DNA of 64,000 bases from Paludibacteraceae bacterium (GCA_017454915.1 JAFTCC010000038.1:19660-83659), one strand, 5' to 3'; numbered from the stretch's first letter, positions 26,981 through 35,133 are shown. Numbers and translations are program-made. The notes: generated by a model from the sequence alone, not told the origin.

Positions 26981-27384
26981 TATATGCTGTAATCGACACT
27001 AACGTTTTTGTGTCAGCGTACCTAACTCATAATTTAGACTCTGCCACCACAAAAGTTGTTGCACATCTATTCAATGGTCACATCAAACTTCTCTATAATG
27101 ACGAAATACTTTCGGAATATAGGGACGTTCTTTCGCGCTCATATCTACATATCAGTAAAGAAGAACAAAGCACCTTATTAGAATACATTGTCCAATCTGG
27201 AACTAACGTAGAACGGACACCTTCCGAAAAAAATTTTATAGATGAAGATGACCGCATTTTCTATGAGGTAGCATTGTCCAAAGAAGACTCATTTCTTGTG
27301 ACTGGTAATCTTAAGCACTACCCAAATGAGCCACATGTTGTGACACCGGCACAGATGCTTCAAATCATTGAGACCACTCATTGA
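26977..27384 (+). CDS. PIN-domain toxin (COG1569-type)
   Basis: 135 residues. IYAVIDTNVFVSAYL carries the first acidic residue of the PIN site, LLYNDEILSEYRDVL the Glu, and DEDDRIFYEVALSKEDSFLVTGNLKHYP the remaining Asp residues; all four metal ligands appear present, so the RNase should be active. The length fits the putative-toxin PIN_3 group. The start overlaps the antitoxin stop by 4 nt (ATGA), giving coupled synthesis. Confidence 0.88.
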   Translation: MIYAVIDTNVFVSAYLTHNLDSATTKVVAHLFNGHIKLLYNDEILSEYRDVLSRSYLHISKEEQSTLLEYIVQSGTNVERTPSEKNFIDEDDRIFYEVALSKEDSFLVTGNLKHYPNEPHVVTPAQMLQIIETTH

Positions 27385-27697
27385 CTAACATAAATTTCAA
27401 AGAATCTTTTGGATAAGCTTCCATGCATAAAGTTAGTTTCCTTGCCGTTGACAATACCGACATCGGTTACCAAAACCGCATACCACTGTACCTGTTTGGA
27501 ATGTTGTACTGACTCCACAAAGTGACAACCTTTTTTCAGTTGAGATCAAAATCTACGGACTTAAAGGACCTGTCAGAGAAAAGAAGGCAGGTATTTTCTG
27601 GATTATCCCCTTGGATTTTGGCAAAGCACCTGTGTAATACCGTGTTTATCAGTCATTTGAGTAGGAAATAGAATCGGGATTGCTGATTTACACTAAA
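27385..27697 (+). pseudogene. Intergenic stretch with a possible decayed coding fragment
   Basis: No intact gene. A plus-strand open frame of about 50 codons at 27482-27637 (ending IPLDFGKAPV, stop at 27635) has protein-like composition but no start and an abrupt beginning, and an adjacent frame (27423-27510) opens with MHKVSFLAVDN and stops early. Together they look like the frameshifted remains of one gene, not identified. No repeats or tRNA seen. Confidence 0.25.
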
Positions 27698-28531
27698 TCA
27701 TTTGTAAGTGTAACTCCTAGTTGTTTGAAAATTATATTCAACACCATTTTTTAAGACAGTTCTCCCCTGTCTATAAATCCAGTTGCCATAACTATCATAT
27801 TGATATTCAAATGTAGTTACTCTTTCAGATTCATAGGCTCCCCTTTTGCCTGTCGAAGTGACAGAAGAAATATCTCCATGCGTATTATATTCAATCTTGA
27901 ATGAAGCGTCAATGCCGTCTCCCCAAAAACCCTTAAGGACTATACTTCGTAATTGATTTGAGATATAAGTAAAGAAGAACTCTGTAGTTCCCAATTCGTA
28001 AATGGAGCGAATTAATTGATTATTGTTGTCATATTGGTGCTTGATTGTATATTGCAAATCAGGTGTCGTAACATATTCGCGTACCACTTTTCCGTTGTCA
28101 CCAACTTCATAATTGTATGATGTAACGCCTTCATTCTGATTGCCATATTCAGAACGGGCATCTCTTTCTCTTACACGTTGGTTCCTGTCGTATGAATAAT
28201 ATATTTCCCCTCCGTCCTCCCAGACTGATTTTATGGATATTATATTGCCAAATTCATTAAATTGGATTTCGCAATCTGAAATTTGTGACATAAACCATTT
28301 TCTGTCAATAGCTCTTCCCATGTGCTCGTTTGAATAAACAGCTGAAAAAAAACTGGCATTGTCAAATAGCCCTCCCTTTACATCAACAAGTGTATTGGAT
28401 TTGTCAAGATACTTGCTTCTTTCATATATTTCCGTCACATTTCCACGTATATTCATCTCACTCCTATCGTTGGCTATAGCAGGCAACGATAGGAGGAATA
28501 GCAATAAAGCAAAAAATATTGATTTCTTCAT
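27698..28531 (-). CDS. Secreted protein with YD-like repeats
   Basis: 277 residues. Signal peptide 1-20 (MKKSIFFALLLFLLSLPAIA). The body has at least four spaced units of the form Y-D/N-x-x-G/N-x-I (FNEFGNIISI, YDNNNQLIRSI, YNTHGDISSV, YDSYGNWIYR), the pattern of RHS/YD repeats that form a beta cage, here in a short free-standing protein without a toxin domain. No C-terminal sorting domain, so it is likely periplasmic or outer-membrane associated. Function unknown. It follows the frameshifted lipoprotein gene by 95 bp on the same strand. Confidence 0.75.
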   Translation of the reverse strand: MKKSIFFALLLFLLSLPAIANDRSEMNIRGNVTEIYERSKYLDKSNTLVDVKGGLFDNASFFSAVYSNEHMGRAIDRKWFMSQISDCEIQFNEFGNIISIKSVWEDGGEIYYSYDRNQRVRERDARSEYGNQNEGVTSYNYEVGDNGKVVREYVTTPDLQYTIKHQYDNNNQLIRSIYELGTTEFFFTYISNQLRSIVLKGFWGDGIDASFKIEYNTHGDISSVTSTGKRGAYESERVTTFEYQYDSYGNWIYRQGRTVLKNGVEYNFQTTRSYTYK

Positions 28532-28626
28532 TTTAGTGGTTGCCTGTTATTACCCATCGGCACGTCGGGGTTAAATGAGTTTTTACAATAAGTTTTATAG
28601 AAATTAAGAAATGATAAGTATTAATA

Positions 28627-30126
28627 TTAATATGTAACAAATTGATTGAAATGCAAAGTAAAACCACATGCTTCGCCTCCAATGTTTAAGAAAATGTTTT
28701 GTTGACACACCGCAACACAATTGTCATATCCTATTTTCCAAGTTACTCCGACCTTTGCTCCACCTGAACTTGTTATCCCTACCTCATACACATAGGCTCC
28801 TGTTGCAAGGTATTCCCAATTCCAAACATAAGCTTTAGAGCCATAAACACAATCAGATAATTGCATCAATTGTGAATTATTAGTTGCTGGATATGTAAAT
28901 GTTACATTTACTGATATCTCACTGTTAGGGGGAATAGTTCCATTTGTTTGAGAAAATATAATTCCATCAGATGGAACGTTAGTAATACTCCATGGAACAG
29001 GAATAGAGCGATAATTTTTAATCCTCATGTTTTTTGAAGTAGTTCTACCTGCTAAACTTGGTTGTTTACATTCAAAAAGCATATATGATGCTCCATCTGC
29101 CCAATATCCAGTTCCAAGATCTACATCAAATTTTGCAGATAACGTCAGATAAAAATCATGCTGATTACTTTGTTGAGGTGTAATTGAAATCGTCTTTTGT
29201 AATGTTTCATAGCCACCAGCACTCACGGAAAATGTATTGGTATTTTTTGTCGTATAGAATGATAATTCGTAATACCCCTTGTTATTGGAAACTGCCTGAT
29301 AACTACCGCATTGAATTTGTGCTCCATTTATTGGCATATTGTCTTGGTCATAAATATACCCTGTCAATGTAGTCATTTTACTTTCAGTTGAAGCAGATAT
29401 CACCTTTCCATATCCTACTGAATACTCATTTTCCGCAAATGCCCTACAATAGTATTTTGTACCACTTTTAAGTCCTGATATTTGGCATGAGAAAGGAGAA
29501 GACAAGTCAGACGCAATAACAACCAAATCATTTATTGTTGGAACAGAAGAAGAACTACTATAGCATATTCCTTGCCTTATTATAGGAATGTTGTCAGGAG
29601 AACTTGAAGTTCCTGATATTGTCAAATAATCTATTCCGGTAGAAGCAGGATAACTTGCTGTTGTTACAGTAGGCGTACCATCTAATGTCTTTCTCGTATA
29701 TTGATTACTATATACTTCCCCTTCAGAATTTTTAGCATAAGCTCGCAGATAATATGTTGTATTAGGCGTTAAACCAGTAATAGTAGTACTACTGTTAATT
29801 GCGGCCTTAATATAATTTTTGTCTTTTGTCGGCAACGGTTCTGTATTCCAACAAATCCCCGTTTCTTCAACTGGATTTCCACCATTAGACTCAACACTAA
29901 ATCTAATACCAGCAATTGTAGATGCGGTTGCAGTCGCGTATATCAACGATATTTGTAGAGAATTTGTACCTGTTGAAAATTCTATCTGTTCACCATATAA
30001 TATCTCCACTTCGTTTTTTACAAAAGCACGAACATAGTAACGCGTTTCTTTGTCAAGATTATCTGCCAAGAACGAATAATTGCCCATTTGAGGCGTTCCT
30101 GTGCCACTTTTTTTTGATGGCGCCAT
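28627..30126 (-). CDS. 3' part of a frameshifted fibronectin-III-like lipoprotein gene
   Basis: 499 codons open from 30126 to the stop at 28627, but the apparent start (ATG inside ...NGAIKKK...) is only the point where this frame overlaps the upstream half. The sequence continues the upstream domain without a gap: upstream ends EYGFVYSKKPSPSLTNGA and this frame gives SGTGTPQMGNYSFLADNL then YYVRAFVKN. It holds three fibronectin-III-like repeats (YYxRAxAxNxxG), a second carboxypeptidase-regulatory-like domain (TGYIYDQDNMPINGAQIQCG), and a C-terminal beta domain. Read with 30059-30916, the intact product would be about 762 residues. Confidence 0.8.
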   Translation of the reverse strand: MAPSKKSGTGTPQMGNYSFLADNLDKETRYYVRAFVKNEVEILYGEQIEFSTGTNSLQISLIYATATASTIAGIRFSVESNGGNPVEETGICWNTEPLPTKDKNYIKAAINSSTTITGLTPNTTYYLRAYAKNSEGEVYSNQYTRKTLDGTPTVTTASYPASTGIDYLTISGTSSSPDNIPIIRQGICYSSSSSVPTINDLVVIASDLSSPFSCQISGLKSGTKYYCRAFAENEYSVGYGKVISASTESKMTTLTGYIYDQDNMPINGAQIQCGSYQAVSNNKGYYELSFYTTKNTNTFSVSAGGYETLQKTISITPQQSNQHDFYLTLSAKFDVDLGTGYWADGASYMLFECKQPSLAGRTTSKNMRIKNYRSIPVPWSITNVPSDGIIFSQTNGTIPPNSEISVNVTFTYPATNNSQLMQLSDCVYGSKAYVWNWEYLATGAYVYEVGITSSGGAKVGVTWKIGYDNCVAVCQQNIFLNIGGEACGFTLHFNQFVTY

Positions 30127-30916
30127 TAGTTAGCGATGGAGACGGCTTCTTGCTATATACAAAACCATATTCTACTATAGCAGGCTGCATATTACGTACA
30201 ATTCTTGCGTTTAGGGCAGCACTTTGCGAACTAATATTACTTGGCTGTAATGTTTCTACTACGTTAACAGTTGAAGCAAGGATTTTTAATTCTTTGCTGC
30301 CATTATTTGATGTGATGTGCACAATAGCGGAATTTGTTCCTAAACTTAACTTATTTCGTTCAATAATGACGACTATCGATTGACTTTCATTAGCCTCAAG
30401 ATTTCCTTGCTCTTTGCTGAATTTTATCCATTGGCAATCGTGCGAAATCTCCCAGTTCAATTTTTTTTCACTTTTATTGAAGATATTGAATGAGCGCATG
30501 GTTACTCCGTCGTCAGAACCAAAATCAACGCTGTCAATCTCCTTTTTATTATCATCCACAACAGTAAGAGCAGGAGGAAGCATTTCAATTTGAATACTTA
30601 CTGGCTTATCATCACTATTTCCCTTTACGACAATTTCATTGCTTCTAAAATCCTTGTAACCTGATTTAGTGACAATTAGATTATACTTGCCTGCCTCGAC
30701 TTTAGTAAATTCAAATGTTCCATCACTGCCTGTCGTATGTTTAAGGCCTGTAGGCGAGAGTTCCACATCTGCATTTCCAACTGGTTCACCTGTAATTTTG
30801 TCAACCACTGTTCCGTAAACTGAGCCAAGTGCCGCATGCAGGTCTTCGCCCTTTTTGCATGAGTAAACGCATACTACTAATTCAAGACAAAAAACAATAT
30901 AAAAATATTTATTCAT
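30059..30916 (-). CDS. 5' part of a frameshifted lipoprotein gene
   Basis: 285 codons. The N-terminal hydrophobic stretch ends in a lipobox-like VCVYSC (Cys ~19-20). Then comes a carboxypeptidase-regulatory-like domain (VYGTVVDKITGEPVGNADVEL, AGKYNLIVTKSGYKDF) and a BACON-like domain (WEISHDCQWIKFSKEQGNLEANES). The frame runs into a fibronectin-III-like repeat, reaches a run of eight A (T8 at 30108-30115 on the plus strand), and ends 14 codons later in out-of-frame sequence. With seven A the two parts join into one frame. It is the last gene of the leftward envelope operon. Confidence 0.8.
   Translation of the reverse strand: MNKYFYIVFCLELVVCVYSCKKGEDLHAALGSVYGTVVDKITGEPVGNADVELSPTGLKHTTGSDGTFEFTKVEAGKYNLIVTKSGYKDFRSNEIVVKGNSDDKPVSIQIEMLPPALTVVDDNKKEIDSVDFGSDDGVTMRSFNIFNKSEKKLNWEISHDCQWIKFSKEQGNLEANESQSIVVIIERNKLSLGTNSAIVHITSNNGSKELKILASTVNVVETLQPSNISSQSAALNARIVRNMQPAIVEYGFVYSKKPSPSLTNGAIKKKWHRNASNGQLFVLGR
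30108..30115 (-). other. A8 homopolymer at the frame break of the lipoprotein gene
   Basis: Minus strand reads ATC AAA AAA AAG TGG in the upstream frame; removing one A gives ATC AAA AAA AGT GGC, joining the downstream frame. Sequencing error, a phase-variable tract or transcript slippage are all possible. Confidence 0.75.
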
Positions 30917-30948
30917 ATCACTTTGGCTTTAACATTAGGATATTTTTG

Positions 30949-31278
30949 TTACTTTTTATTAAGAGCAAATGATACGTTTTCGCTCTCACCAGCTATGAGA
31001 GTAACTTCCTTGCTGTCAGGGGCGTAACCATCCTTTGTCGCAGTAATTTTGTATTGACGGGCTTCTAAATCATCAAACTGATATGTTCCATCGCTTCCTG
31101 TGTATCTATTTTTTGCACTGGGCATAAGGGTTAACATTACACCTTGTATGGGGGAGTTGGTCTCAGCATCTACCACTGTACCATAGATTGATATAGAAGT
31201 GTCGACAACTCGTTTTTCACATCCGGTGAAAAATATAGGCAGACAAACAAGCACTGCCAAATAAAAAAACTTTTTCAT
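30949..31278 (-). CDS. Small lipoprotein with carboxypeptidase-regulatory-like domain
   Basis: 109 residues. A lipoprotein signal ends at FFTGC (Cys 20). The rest is a single carboxypeptidase D regulatory-like beta domain (IYGTVVDAETNSPIQGVMLTLMPSAKNRYTGSDGTYQF, YKITATKDGYAPDSKEVTLIAG). It is clearly a short relative of the N-terminal domain of the next gene (30916), which suggests duplication within the operon. Likely anchored in the outer membrane. Confidence 0.82.
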   Translation of the reverse strand: MKKFFYLAVLVCLPIFFTGCEKRVVDTSISIYGTVVDAETNSPIQGVMLTLMPSAKNRYTGSDGTYQFDDLEARQYKITATKDGYAPDSKEVTLIAGESENVSFALNKK

Positions 31279-31302
31279 TGTTGTAAATATTTGTTTTATT
31301 GA

Positions 31303-32040
31303 TTAAAAATTGACACGCATAGCCAAGCCTAAATCACCGCGTGTAGTTACTATCGGTGCTAAGGCATAGTTATAACTTTTAGATCCTATTTGGATATGCT
31401 TCTTACCTGGAGCAATTGCGCCATCTATTATGCTATATACATAAATAGCAGCAGTAAAAGCTATGGCTCCAAAGCCTATGTTTTGCCACATATCAGCTCG
31501 ATCAGTGTAGTATTGGACGTCTTTCGCTTTCGACGATTCCCGTGCCCACCTTTCATTTTGACCTTTCATACTGAAACTAGTCACAATACCAGCTACACCG
31601 AGAACCTCGCCACCTATAATAAGACCACCTTTTACTTTGCTTCCTTTGTAAATTTGTGCCATACCTGGTACAAAACAACGTGCCGAGAAAGGATATTTTG
31701 TGGTATTCATTTCCACATGTTCCCAATTAGTACATTTGAGATCATTGGATATCTGCACTAAAAAATAGCCATATGCCCAATCTGGAGTAAATTCCCAGTA
31801 TTCCTCAATAATACGGTATCCTTCATTTAATTTCTTTCCTTGGGCTTCTATTTTGTTAAATGCACGGGATTTTGTGCTTTCTTTTGTACGACCATATTCG
31901 CTGATAGTAATTAGCTTGGAAGTTTTTCCTTCAATATGAATTGGATTAATCGCCCACTCCGGTTTTGCTTTCTCCACTTGACCAAATGTAAGTGGAGAAA
32001 GCATTGCGAGTAACAGTAATAAAAAAAATATTCTTTTCAT
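31303..32040 (-). CDS. Membrane protein with signal peptide, DUF5683-like C-terminus
   Basis: 245 residues from ATG 32040; the open frame extends further upstream but those 42 codons overlap the preceding gene and precede a clear signal peptide (MKRIFFLLLLLAMLSPLTFG). Middle: WAINPIHIEGKTSKLITISEYGRTKES. The C-terminal third has ARCFVPGMAQIYKGSKVKGG followed by two or three membrane helices, the PG-x-x-QxY-KG-x-xxKG pattern of DUF5683/TM2-like proteins. Ends in a strand-like GLAMRVNF, so an outer-membrane position is possible. The start lies 8 bp after the upstream stop in the same operon. Confidence 0.72.
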   Translation of the reverse strand: MKRIFFLLLLLAMLSPLTFGQVEKAKPEWAINPIHIEGKTSKLITISEYGRTKESTKSRAFNKIEAQGKKLNEGYRIIEEYWEFTPDWAYGYFLVQISNDLKCTNWEHVEMNTTKYPFSARCFVPGMAQIYKGSKVKGGLIIGGEVLGVAGIVTSFSMKGQNERWARESSKAKDVQYYTDRADMWQNIGFGAIAFTAAIYVYSIIDGAIAPGKKHIQIGSKSYNYALAPIVTTRGDLGLAMRVNF

Positions 32041-32047
32041 AATACAA

Positions 32048-32662
32048 TTATTGTTGAGATTTATCCTCTTCAAAAACTTTAAAAGCCGCATCTCTAAATT
32101 TCTTTTCGTTAAAGCGAACTTTTGCTTCTGCGTCATTTTGGATACCATCCACAATTTCTTGAACAAGTTCTTGCTTTTTTACACGAATGGACATATAAAG
32201 AATAATCTTGCCTTTCTCATAGATAGAAGGCCTTTCTCTACGACAATACTCTCGTGTCTCATTAATGATTTGTTCTACAACCATCTGACTAGCGCCTTCT
32301 ATGTGTTCTGCAGCTTTGCTCTTGCCATCAATATCCATTTGATCAAAATAGGTAGTGGTAATTGCTTGTACCTTTCCAGCTAACTTGTCTTTTAATTGTT
32401 CTTGACAAGTGCGGAGAAGGCTATTAGCCAATTGAGGATCTCCCTCCACTCCGATTTTTTCATTAAATGCGGTATACCATTGGTCATCATCATAAAGTGC
32501 ACAAGGTTTCTCATATGCATTATTGTTTAACTTGTTTGTTCCGTCTGCAACTTGGTTAAGTGCATCCCAATCAATATCATAACTTGTTTGTGCAAACATC
32601 ACTTGCACACTGCACGATATAAACACTAATATGGCTAAAAATTTAATTGCTTTCATATTCAA
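32048..32662 (-). CDS. Secreted protein, paralogue of the upstream operon gene
   Basis: 204 residues with signal peptide (residues 1-24, ending VMFA). The C-terminal ~130 residues align with the gene at 32713-33474: both have INETxExCR, an alternating hydrophobic strand (ILYMSIRVKK / TMYMAIKVSKK), and end VRFNEKxFRDxAFKVFEE. The layout (one helix-rich and one strand-rich part with a conserved IKVxK) recalls LPP20/LpoB-like envelope proteins, but this is a weak analogy. Second gene of the operon. Confidence 0.75.
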   Translation of the reverse strand: MNMKAIKFLAILVFISCSVQVMFAQTSYDIDWDALNQVADGTNKLNNNAYEKPCALYDDDQWYTAFNEKIGVEGDPQLANSLLRTCQEQLKDKLAGKVQAITTTYFDQMDIDGKSKAAEHIEGASQMVVEQIINETREYCRRERPSIYEKGKIILYMSIRVKKQELVQEIVDGIQNDAEAKVRFNEKKFRDAAFKVFEEDKSQQ

Positions 32663-32712
32663 TTGTACATTTTAAATTGGTTATTATTGTTTACTATGAA
32701 TCTCATTGCATA

Positions 32713-33474
32713 TCATTTATTTTCCTCAAATACCTTAAATGCACTATCACGGAATTGTTTTTCATTAAAACGGACTTGCATTTCTTGTTCATGGCTAATT
32801 GTATCAACTACTTTTTCCACAACATCTTTTTTACTGACCTTTATCGCCATGTACATAGTATAAAAGCCCTCCGCATCTGGTAATTGGGTTTGTTTACGGC
32901 ATACCTCATATGTCTCATTTATCAATTGTTGGATAACCTGACGGCCTGCACTTTCTATATGTTGACGTGCATATTCACCATCTTCTGTTTCCATCTGATC
33001 AAAATAATCATCTATTACTTGCTGGTATTTGCCCTGCAATTTTTGCAAAAGTTGTTGGCGAGTAGAACGAAGTAATGTAGTAGGTGTTAAATTGGTTTGA
33101 CTTGCTTTAAAACGTTTTACGCCTGTTGCATAGAACCAGTCCGCATCATCATAGGTCTGACAAGGCATTTCTGCTACCATATTCATTTTGCGAATTTGCT
33201 CTTCTTCTGCTTCTCTTTGAGCTTGCTTAGCAGCTTGTTTTTCTTGCTCTAAAGCCGCCTTAGCTTTCGCTTCGTCTTTCTCGCGTTGGACATTTTTGAG
33301 ACTATCCATCTTCATCTGATGGCGAAGTTCTGCTTCTTCTTTTTGCTGTTGTTGCAGCATTTCCCATTGAACCTTTTTAGCGTTTTTTTTGTCTTTACGA
33401 CTTTGCGCATTTATTGGCATTGCGATTGCCAATGACATTGCTACCATAGTAGCGATTAATGAAAACTTTTTCAT
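32713..33474 (-). CDS. Secreted coiled-coil protein, first gene of envelope operon
   Basis: 253 residues. Signal peptide 1-23 (ending INAQ), then a highly charged Lys/Glu/Gln helix (residues ~25-95, KEEAELRHQMKMDSLKNVQREK) predicted as a coiled coil. The C-terminal domain is shared with the next gene (RFNEKQFRDSAFKVFEENK ending). Preceded by a ~380-nt leader with promoter and internal terminator. Together with the following genes it forms a five-gene leftward operon of envelope proteins of unknown role. Confidence 0.78.
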   Translation of the reverse strand: MKKFSLIATMVAMSLAIAMPINAQSRKDKKNAKKVQWEMLQQQQKEEAELRHQMKMDSLKNVQREKDEAKAKAALEQEKQAAKQAQREAEEEQIRKMNMVAEMPCQTYDDADWFYATGVKRFKASQTNLTPTTLLRSTRQQLLQKLQGKYQQVIDDYFDQMETEDGEYARQHIESAGRQVIQQLINETYEVCRKQTQLPDAEGFYTMYMAIKVSKKDVVEKVVDTISHEQEMQVRFNEKQFRDSAFKVFEENK

Positions 33475-33552
33475 AATGTTAAATAATTTTATTTGTTTGT
33501 GCCTACTCTTGGGGATTTTCGGCGGCTTCCGTTTTTAGTTGAGGTATAGACA

Positions 33553-33587
33553 CAAAAAAAAGCGTGAAAAACATTTGCTTTCACGCC
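33553..33587 (-). terminator. Terminator between leader RNA and envelope operon
   Basis: Minus strand: GCGTGAAA (33587-33580), ten-nt loop, TTTCACGC (33569-33562), then eight T. A perfect stem with a U-tract; it lies upstream of the operon's first ATG (33474), so transcription of the operon from 33856 requires read-through. Confidence 0.75.
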
Positions 33588-33856
33588 AATCAAGGTATTC
33601 GCAGAACCTAAACCATGCAATAAAAAACAGATGAATCCCACGCCCGATATGTAAACCCACCTCCCACCATCAGGCGTGAGACCCGGATATGACATATCCA
33701 CGAGAGACATTCATTGTTACTGTTGCGACATGGTTTTGATAGAAGTTGCGAATTTCTGATTGGTCGCAAAACAGCGTCAATAAACGCCTTTTAATATGTC
33801 CTCACGTTTTACGTCAGCGAGCGACGGCTTGCATTTTAGCCCGCAAGTTAGGCTTT
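33553..33856 (-). ncRNA. Structured leader or small RNA, ~300 nt
   Basis: Between a minus-strand promoter (33893-33864, predicted start ~33856) and a strong terminator hairpin (33587-33553) lies ~300 nt with no convincing gene (a 73-codon frame at 33710-33489 has no RBS and runs through the terminator). It contains hairpins: GGATAT-GTC-ATATCC (near 33690), and CTCACGCC pairing with GGCGTGGG (33683 to 33640 region). It may be a stand-alone RNA (a 6S-like RNA is one thought, unproven) or an attenuator/riboswitch leader controlling the operon that starts 79 nt beyond the terminator. Confidence 0.5.
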
Positions 33857-33863
33857 GACGCTG

Positions 33864-33893
33864 CAAAGATACAAAAAAATTACTATTTAACAA
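33864..33893 (-). promoter_or_regulatory. Promoter of the leader/small RNA
   Basis: Minus strand: TTG (33893-33891), 19 bp, TATCTTTG (33871-33864). Predicted start near 33856. It is the only good promoter seen upstream of the envelope operon. Confidence 0.65.
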
Positions 33894-33894
33894 T

Positions 33895-34101
33895 TATTTC
33901 GTTCAATTCGTTCAATAATAATATACTGAAGGATTTGTATTCGCTTAATTCGTGTAATTCGTGAAAAAAAATCGAAGGACTTAAAGGACGCGCTTTTTCT
34001 CCCTAAGGACTTAAAGGACTGGAAGGACTTCGAGGAGTATAATTAGGGAAATTCGCGAACCAAGACACGCAGACATTGTTAGGACACGACATGTCGTGTC
34101 C
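33895..34101. repeat. Intergenic short direct repeats and a 20-bp palindrome
   Basis: This gene-free stretch holds TTCGTTCAA repeats (~33898-33915), TTCGTGTAATTCGTG-type repeats (33950s), two copies of AAGGACTTAAAGGAC (33975-33989 and 34005-34019), and a perfect palindrome GGACACGACATGTCGTGTCC at 34082-34101 flanked by TA/CCTAC. These look like the short dispersed repeats common between Bacteroidetes genes. From 34102 to the end of miaA at 34220 nothing is recognised. Confidence 0.6.
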
Positions 34102-34219
34102 CTACAGACCATCACCAAACACGCACTAATGACTAAATTCTTTGCAAATTCAAATTGCTGTCAAGAAATACTTTTTTAATAAACTGACAAACTTATCGTG
34201 AAAAAGTGTAAGTTGGGTG

Positions 34220-35113
34220 TCAGATTTGTATATCGTCGGGATTGAGGTGCTGGGAGGCATCGAGCCAGCGGATGTCGCTGTCGGCACGAAACCATGTGAG
34301 TTGGCGCTTGGCATAGCGACGGCTGTCGGTCTTGACTTGCTCCACCGCCTGCTCAAGGCTGACCTCACCTCGCAGGTACGGGAACAGTTCTTTGTACCCC
34401 ACGGTGTTGAGGCTGTTGAGATGCGAAAACGGCATTACGGCGCGTACTTCGTCAAGCAGCCCTTGCTGGAGCATGATGTCCACGCGGCGGTTGATGCGTT
34501 CATATAGTTCGGCACGCGGTCGGTTGAGTCCTATCTTGACGATGCGGAATGGGCGTTGCCGAGCCACGCCACTGCGGAAGGAGGAATATGTTTGCCCTGT
34601 CTGATAGCAGACCTCAAGGGCACGCATTACGCGCTGGTGGTTTTGCCTGTCAACGCGCTCATAATGTTCAGGGTCAAGCCGTTGAAGTTCACCGAGCAGG
34701 GCTTCCAATCCTTCGCTGTGGAACAGTTCCTGAACTTTGCGCCTGGCATCATCTGCTACTGCCGGTATATCGTCAAATCCGCGACAGACGGCATCAATGT
34801 ACATCATGCTGCCCCCTGTGAGCAGAAGCGTGTCGTGAGCAGTAAACAGTTCGTCGAGCAATCGCAGGCAGTCTGTTTCATACTGACCAGCCGAATAATT
34901 GTCGGTAATACTGTGGGTGCCAATGAAATAGTGTTTCACGCGCGCCTGCTGTTCTGCCGTGGGCGCGGCGGTGCCGATGGGCAGTTCGCGGTATATCTGA
35001 CGGCTGTCGGCAGAAATCACGGGACTGCCCAAACGCTCGGCAAGACCTATACTCAAGTCGGTCTTGCCCACGCCTGTGGGACCAAGCAATATTACGAGAG
35101 TTTTAGTTTGCAC
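34220..35113 (-). CDS. miaA: tRNA dimethylallyltransferase
   Basis: 297 residues from GTG 35113 (VQTKTLVILLGPTGVGKT); further upstream the open frame reads through intergenic repeats, so the ATG at 35188 is unlikely. P-loop GPTGVGKTDLS, SADSRQIYRELPIGTA, HYFIGTHSITDNYSAGQYE, LLTGGSMMYIDAV, DRQNHQRVMRALEVCYQTG and the late KTDSRRYAKRQLTWFR are the MiaA motifs. Adds the isopentenyl group to A37 of tRNAs reading UNN codons. In many Bacteroidales it follows lpxA; here it follows repeats after lpxC-fabZ. Confidence 0.9.
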   Translation of the reverse strand: MQTKTLVILLGPTGVGKTDLSIGLAERLGSPVISADSRQIYRELPIGTAAPTAEQQARVKHYFIGTHSITDNYSAGQYETDCLRLLDELFTAHDTLLLTGGSMMYIDAVCRGFDDIPAVADDARRKVQELFHSEGLEALLGELQRLDPEHYERVDRQNHQRVMRALEVCYQTGQTYSSFRSGVARQRPFRIVKIGLNRPRAELYERINRRVDIMLQQGLLDEVRAVMPFSHLNSLNTVGYKELFPYLRGEVSLEQAVEQVKTDSRRYAKRQLTWFRADSDIRWLDASQHLNPDDIQI

Positions 35114-35133
35114 AACCTTGCGCGGATTTGTTT

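Noticed and set aside
30108..30115. Programmed -1 frameshift (A AAA AAG heptamer)
   Set aside because: The heptamer is present in frame, but the downstream half needs a +1 (or -2) shift, which a classical -1 slippery site does not give.
33489..33710. 73-codon leftward frame upstream of the envelope operon
   Set aside because: It passes through the terminator hairpin and its U-tract and lacks an RBS; better explained as part of a structured RNA.
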